15,886 bases of DNA from Actinomyces viscosus. Lineage in GTDB: Bacteria > Bacteroidota > Bacteroidia > Flavobacteriales_D > Crocinitomicaceae. A model generated the notes under the pieces. It was not told the DNA's origin, made no database searches, and saw nothing but the letters and a program-made list of their open reading frames with translations. Position numbers and translations under genes: made by a program. Positions 14,520 to 15,886 of the stretch are shown in pieces (the stretch's first letter is position 1; the number at the start of each line of letters is the position of its first letter). The stretch spans positions 1 to 15,886 of the forward strand of contig CALPVI020000010.1 of NCBI GenBank assembly GCA_943326975.2, in the 5' to 3' direction.

Positions 14520-15302
14520 TTGAGTACGTTAAAAATAACAGTTTTAGGTTCAGGAACTTCACAAGGTGTTCCTGTAATTGCTTGCAGTTGTGCTATTTGT
14601 AGTTCTGATGATAAAAATGATAAAAGATTAAGAAGTTCACTTTTATTTTCTTTCAGAGGAGAAAATTATGTAATTGATTCAGGACCTGATTTTCGTCAGC
14701 AAATGCTTCAAAATAATGTTCAATCACTTAGAGGTATTTTGTTTACACATGAACACAAAGACCATGTTGCTGGTTTAGATGATGTACGTGCCTTCAATTA
14801 TAAGGAGGGGAGGGATATGCAAGTTTATTGTTCAGAACGTGTGGAAGAAGCTTTGAAACGTGAATTTCAGTATGTTTTTTCAACAGAGCGTTATCCTGGA
14901 ATACCTCAAATTAATATTAATACAATTGAAAATAAGGAGTTTATCCTTCCTTGTGGAATGTTAATACGTCCTATTGAAGTGATGCATTATAAATTACCAG
15001 TATTTGGATTTCGTATTGGAAATTTTACGTATATAACTGACGCTAAGACTGTTTCTGAAGAAGAAATTGAAAAAATTAAAGGTACTGAAGTGTTAATTGT
15101 TAATGCTTTACATCATTCAGAACATCTCTCACATTTTAATTTGAAAGAAGCGCTTGAGTTTATTGATAAGATTAATCCTAAAAAAGCTTATTTGACTCAT
15201 ATCTCTCATTTGTTTGGTAAGCACAAGGATATTGAAAAGATATTACCGCCAAATGTTTTTCCAGCTTTTGATGGCATGACGTTAGAAATAGAAATAAATT
15301 AG
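14520..15302 (+). CDS. PhnP-type metallo-beta-lactamase-fold hydrolase, TTG start
   Basis: This 260-residue protein has the MBL fold. The N-terminus TVLGSGTSQGVPVIACSCAIC resembles PhnP and related hydrolases, with Cys22, Cys24 and Cys27 forming a probable structural zinc site. FTHEHKDHVAGLDDVRAFN contains the HxHxDH motif (His77, His79, Asp81, His82), followed by YITDAKT (bridging Asp), ALHHSEHLSHF and YLTHISH. PhnP itself is a phosphodiesterase acting on cyclic ribose phosphates in phosphonate use, but no phn genes are nearby, so only a phosphodiesterase or hydrolase activity is inferred. The start is TTG: the next in-frame Met is near residue 62, past the LGSGTSQG motif, and the upstream stop is one base away. 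TTG starts fit weak, coupled translation. Confidence 0.88.
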   Translation: MSTLKITVLGSGTSQGVPVIACSCAICSSDDKNDKRLRSSLLFSFRGENYVIDSGPDFRQQMLQNNVQSLRGILFTHEHKDHVAGLDDVRAFNYKEGRDMQVYCSERVEEALKREFQYVFSTERYPGIPQININTIENKEFILPCGMLIRPIEVMHYKLPVFGFRIGNFTYITDAKTVSEEEIEKIKGTEVLIVNALHHSEHLSHFNLKEALEFIDKINPKKAYLTHISHLFGKHKDIEKILPPNVFPAFDGMTLEIEIN

Positions 15303-15329
15303 TAGTTTTAAATTGAATAAATAATTTAC

Positions 15330-15758
15330 ATGAAATTAATAGCACATTTTTACTGTTTAAACGAACATTTTTCACAGGAGCATGCAGATGCTCAACATAA
15401 TGGTGAAGAATCCGAAAATAATTATAAAATTGAATGGGAAGATGAGTTAGCATTAAGTACAGATGTAGTTCATGTTGATACAGTTAGAAAAGGAGAATAT
15501 GCTTTAGCAGGTGAGCTACCTGACGGCGAAAACTTTTCTTATTCTATTCAAGATATGTTGCTTTTCAATATTGCATCGAGTGATAATTCTATTACACAGT
15601 TTGCATGTTCTGAAGCGGCTGTAGAAGATTTTTCGATTGAAGATCAAAAAGAACAAATTATACTAAGCGTTTATTTAAAGGGAGAAGAACCTTGTATAAA
15701 TCCTATCCCCGGAATTTATATTGTGAATGGGGATTTCCCTGAACCATTAATTGGTTAA
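15330..15758 (+). CDS. Unrecognised highly acidic protein (142 aa)
   Basis: I do not recognise this protein. Its 142 residues include 28 Asp/Glu against 6 Lys/Arg, so it is strongly acidic. The first 23 residues hold a Cys and four His (MKLIAHFYCLNEHFSQEHADAQH), which could bind a metal, although nothing proves it. There is no signal peptide and no membrane helix. Alternating hydrophobic stretches (VVHVDTV, QIILSVYL, GIYIVNG) suggest a beta-rich fold. It lies 27 nt after the MBL gene and only 1 nt before an ABC-transporter ATPase start, which supports it as a real gene and suggests co-translation with that transporter. Codon use looks like its neighbours. Confidence 0.72.
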   Translation: MKLIAHFYCLNEHFSQEHADAQHNGEESENNYKIEWEDELALSTDVVHVDTVRKGEYALAGELPDGENFSYSIQDMLLFNIASSDNSITQFACSEAAVEDFSIEDQKEQIILSVYLKGEEPCINPIPGIYIVNGDFPEPLIG

Positions 15759-15759
15759 T

Positions 15760-15886
15760 ATGCTTGAAGTAAAGGATGTTCAGTTTTCCTATGATTCGAA
15801 AATAATTAAATCTGTTTCTTTTCAATTAGCTAAAGGAGAGGTGATTGGAATTGTAGGTAGGAGTGGGGAAGGTAAAACTACTCTGC
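15760..15886 (+). CDS. ABC transporter ATP-binding protein, N-terminal start only (3' end outside window)
   Basis: The last 127 bases encode the first 42 residues of an ABC ATPase: MLEVKDVQFSYDSKIIKSV, the A-loop Tyr in FSY, then GEVIGIVGRSGEGKTTL, a full Walker A (GxxGxGKT) with Glu in the position often held by Ser or Cys. The signature LSGGQ, Walker B and any fused membrane domain lie outside the window, so the substrate and direction of transport cannot be told. The ATG follows the acidic protein's stop by one base. Confidence 0.9.
   Translation, partial: MLEVKDVQFSYDSKIIKSVSFQLAKGEVIGIVGRSGEGKTTL

Noticed and set aside
14129..15302. DUF423 and PhnP-like genes as part of a phosphonate-use locus
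   Set aside because: No other phn gene is present; PhnP-like MBL proteins without phn neighbours are common in this phylum.
15178..15453. Minus-strand open frame over the MBL gene end and the acidic protein start
   Set aside because: It overlaps two better supported genes and has no promoter or recognisable domain.
1..15886. New defence, mobile or CRISPR system
   Set aside because: RadC is sometimes associated with mobile islands, but here it sits among housekeeping genes; no integrase, transposase, repeat-spacer array, toxin-antitoxin pair or shift in base composition was seen.

Overview
This AT-rich window (roughly 30% GC by eye) looks like core chromosome of a member of the Bacteroidota, most likely the Flavobacteriales. 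The evidence is a single-chain SecDF of 992 residues, promoters of the Bacteroidota type (TTG or TTTG, a gap of about 20 nt, then TAnnTTTG), several small families largely confined to this phylum (DUF4924, a DUF7935-like membrane protein, SiaC/DUF1987), and the absence of clear Shine-Dalgarno sequences. I cannot name the genus with confidence. No tRNA, rRNA, CRISPR array, insertion sequence, integrase or phage gene is visible.

Layout. (1) At 1-189 lies the 3' end of a short-chain dehydrogenase, closed by a strong intrinsic terminator. (2) A tight forward unit at 265-3561 holds hemB (porphobilinogen synthase), an M50 membrane protease, a short Smr-domain protein and a BadF/NagK-type sugar kinase. 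These genes abut or overlap (0 nt, -11 nt, -4 nt). (3) A lone SiaC/DUF1987 regulatory protein (3703-4101) has its own terminator. (4) A second forward unit at 4239-5738 starts from a near-perfect promoter and carries an 84-residue conserved-looking small protein, an OmpH/Skp-like lipoprotein and a DUF4924 protein. It ends in a long hairpin shared with the convergent minus-strand unit. (5) The minus-strand unit (7734 down to 5746) encodes a small membrane-anchored protein and a GlcD-type FAD-linked oxidase. (6) secDF (7922-10900) is divergent from it, with its own promoter and terminator. (7) A forward unit from 10998 to the window end holds radC, a WecB-type UDP-GlcNAc 2-epimerase, a polysaccharide-deacetylase-like protein, a DUF423 membrane protein, a PhnP-type metallo-beta-lactamase-fold hydrolase starting at TTG, an unrecognised very acidic protein and the start of an ABC transporter ATPase. 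Several stops and starts there overlap by one base (TAATG).

How they fit together. Most genes are housekeeping: tetrapyrrole synthesis, envelope protein export (SecDF, OmpH-like chaperone, M50 protease), cell-surface sugar metabolism (epimerase, deacetylase-like protein, amino-sugar kinase) and DNA repair. I found no convincing new defence or mobile system. The items most worth a second look are the SiaC homologue in which the expected phospho-threonine position is isoleucine, a direct repeat upstream of it, the unrecognised acidic protein at 15330-15758 next to an ABC ATPase, and a lipoprotein chaperone with a possible surface-export signal. Two minus-strand genes should be read from internal ATGs rather than from the longest open frame; promoter placement supports this for the upstream one.
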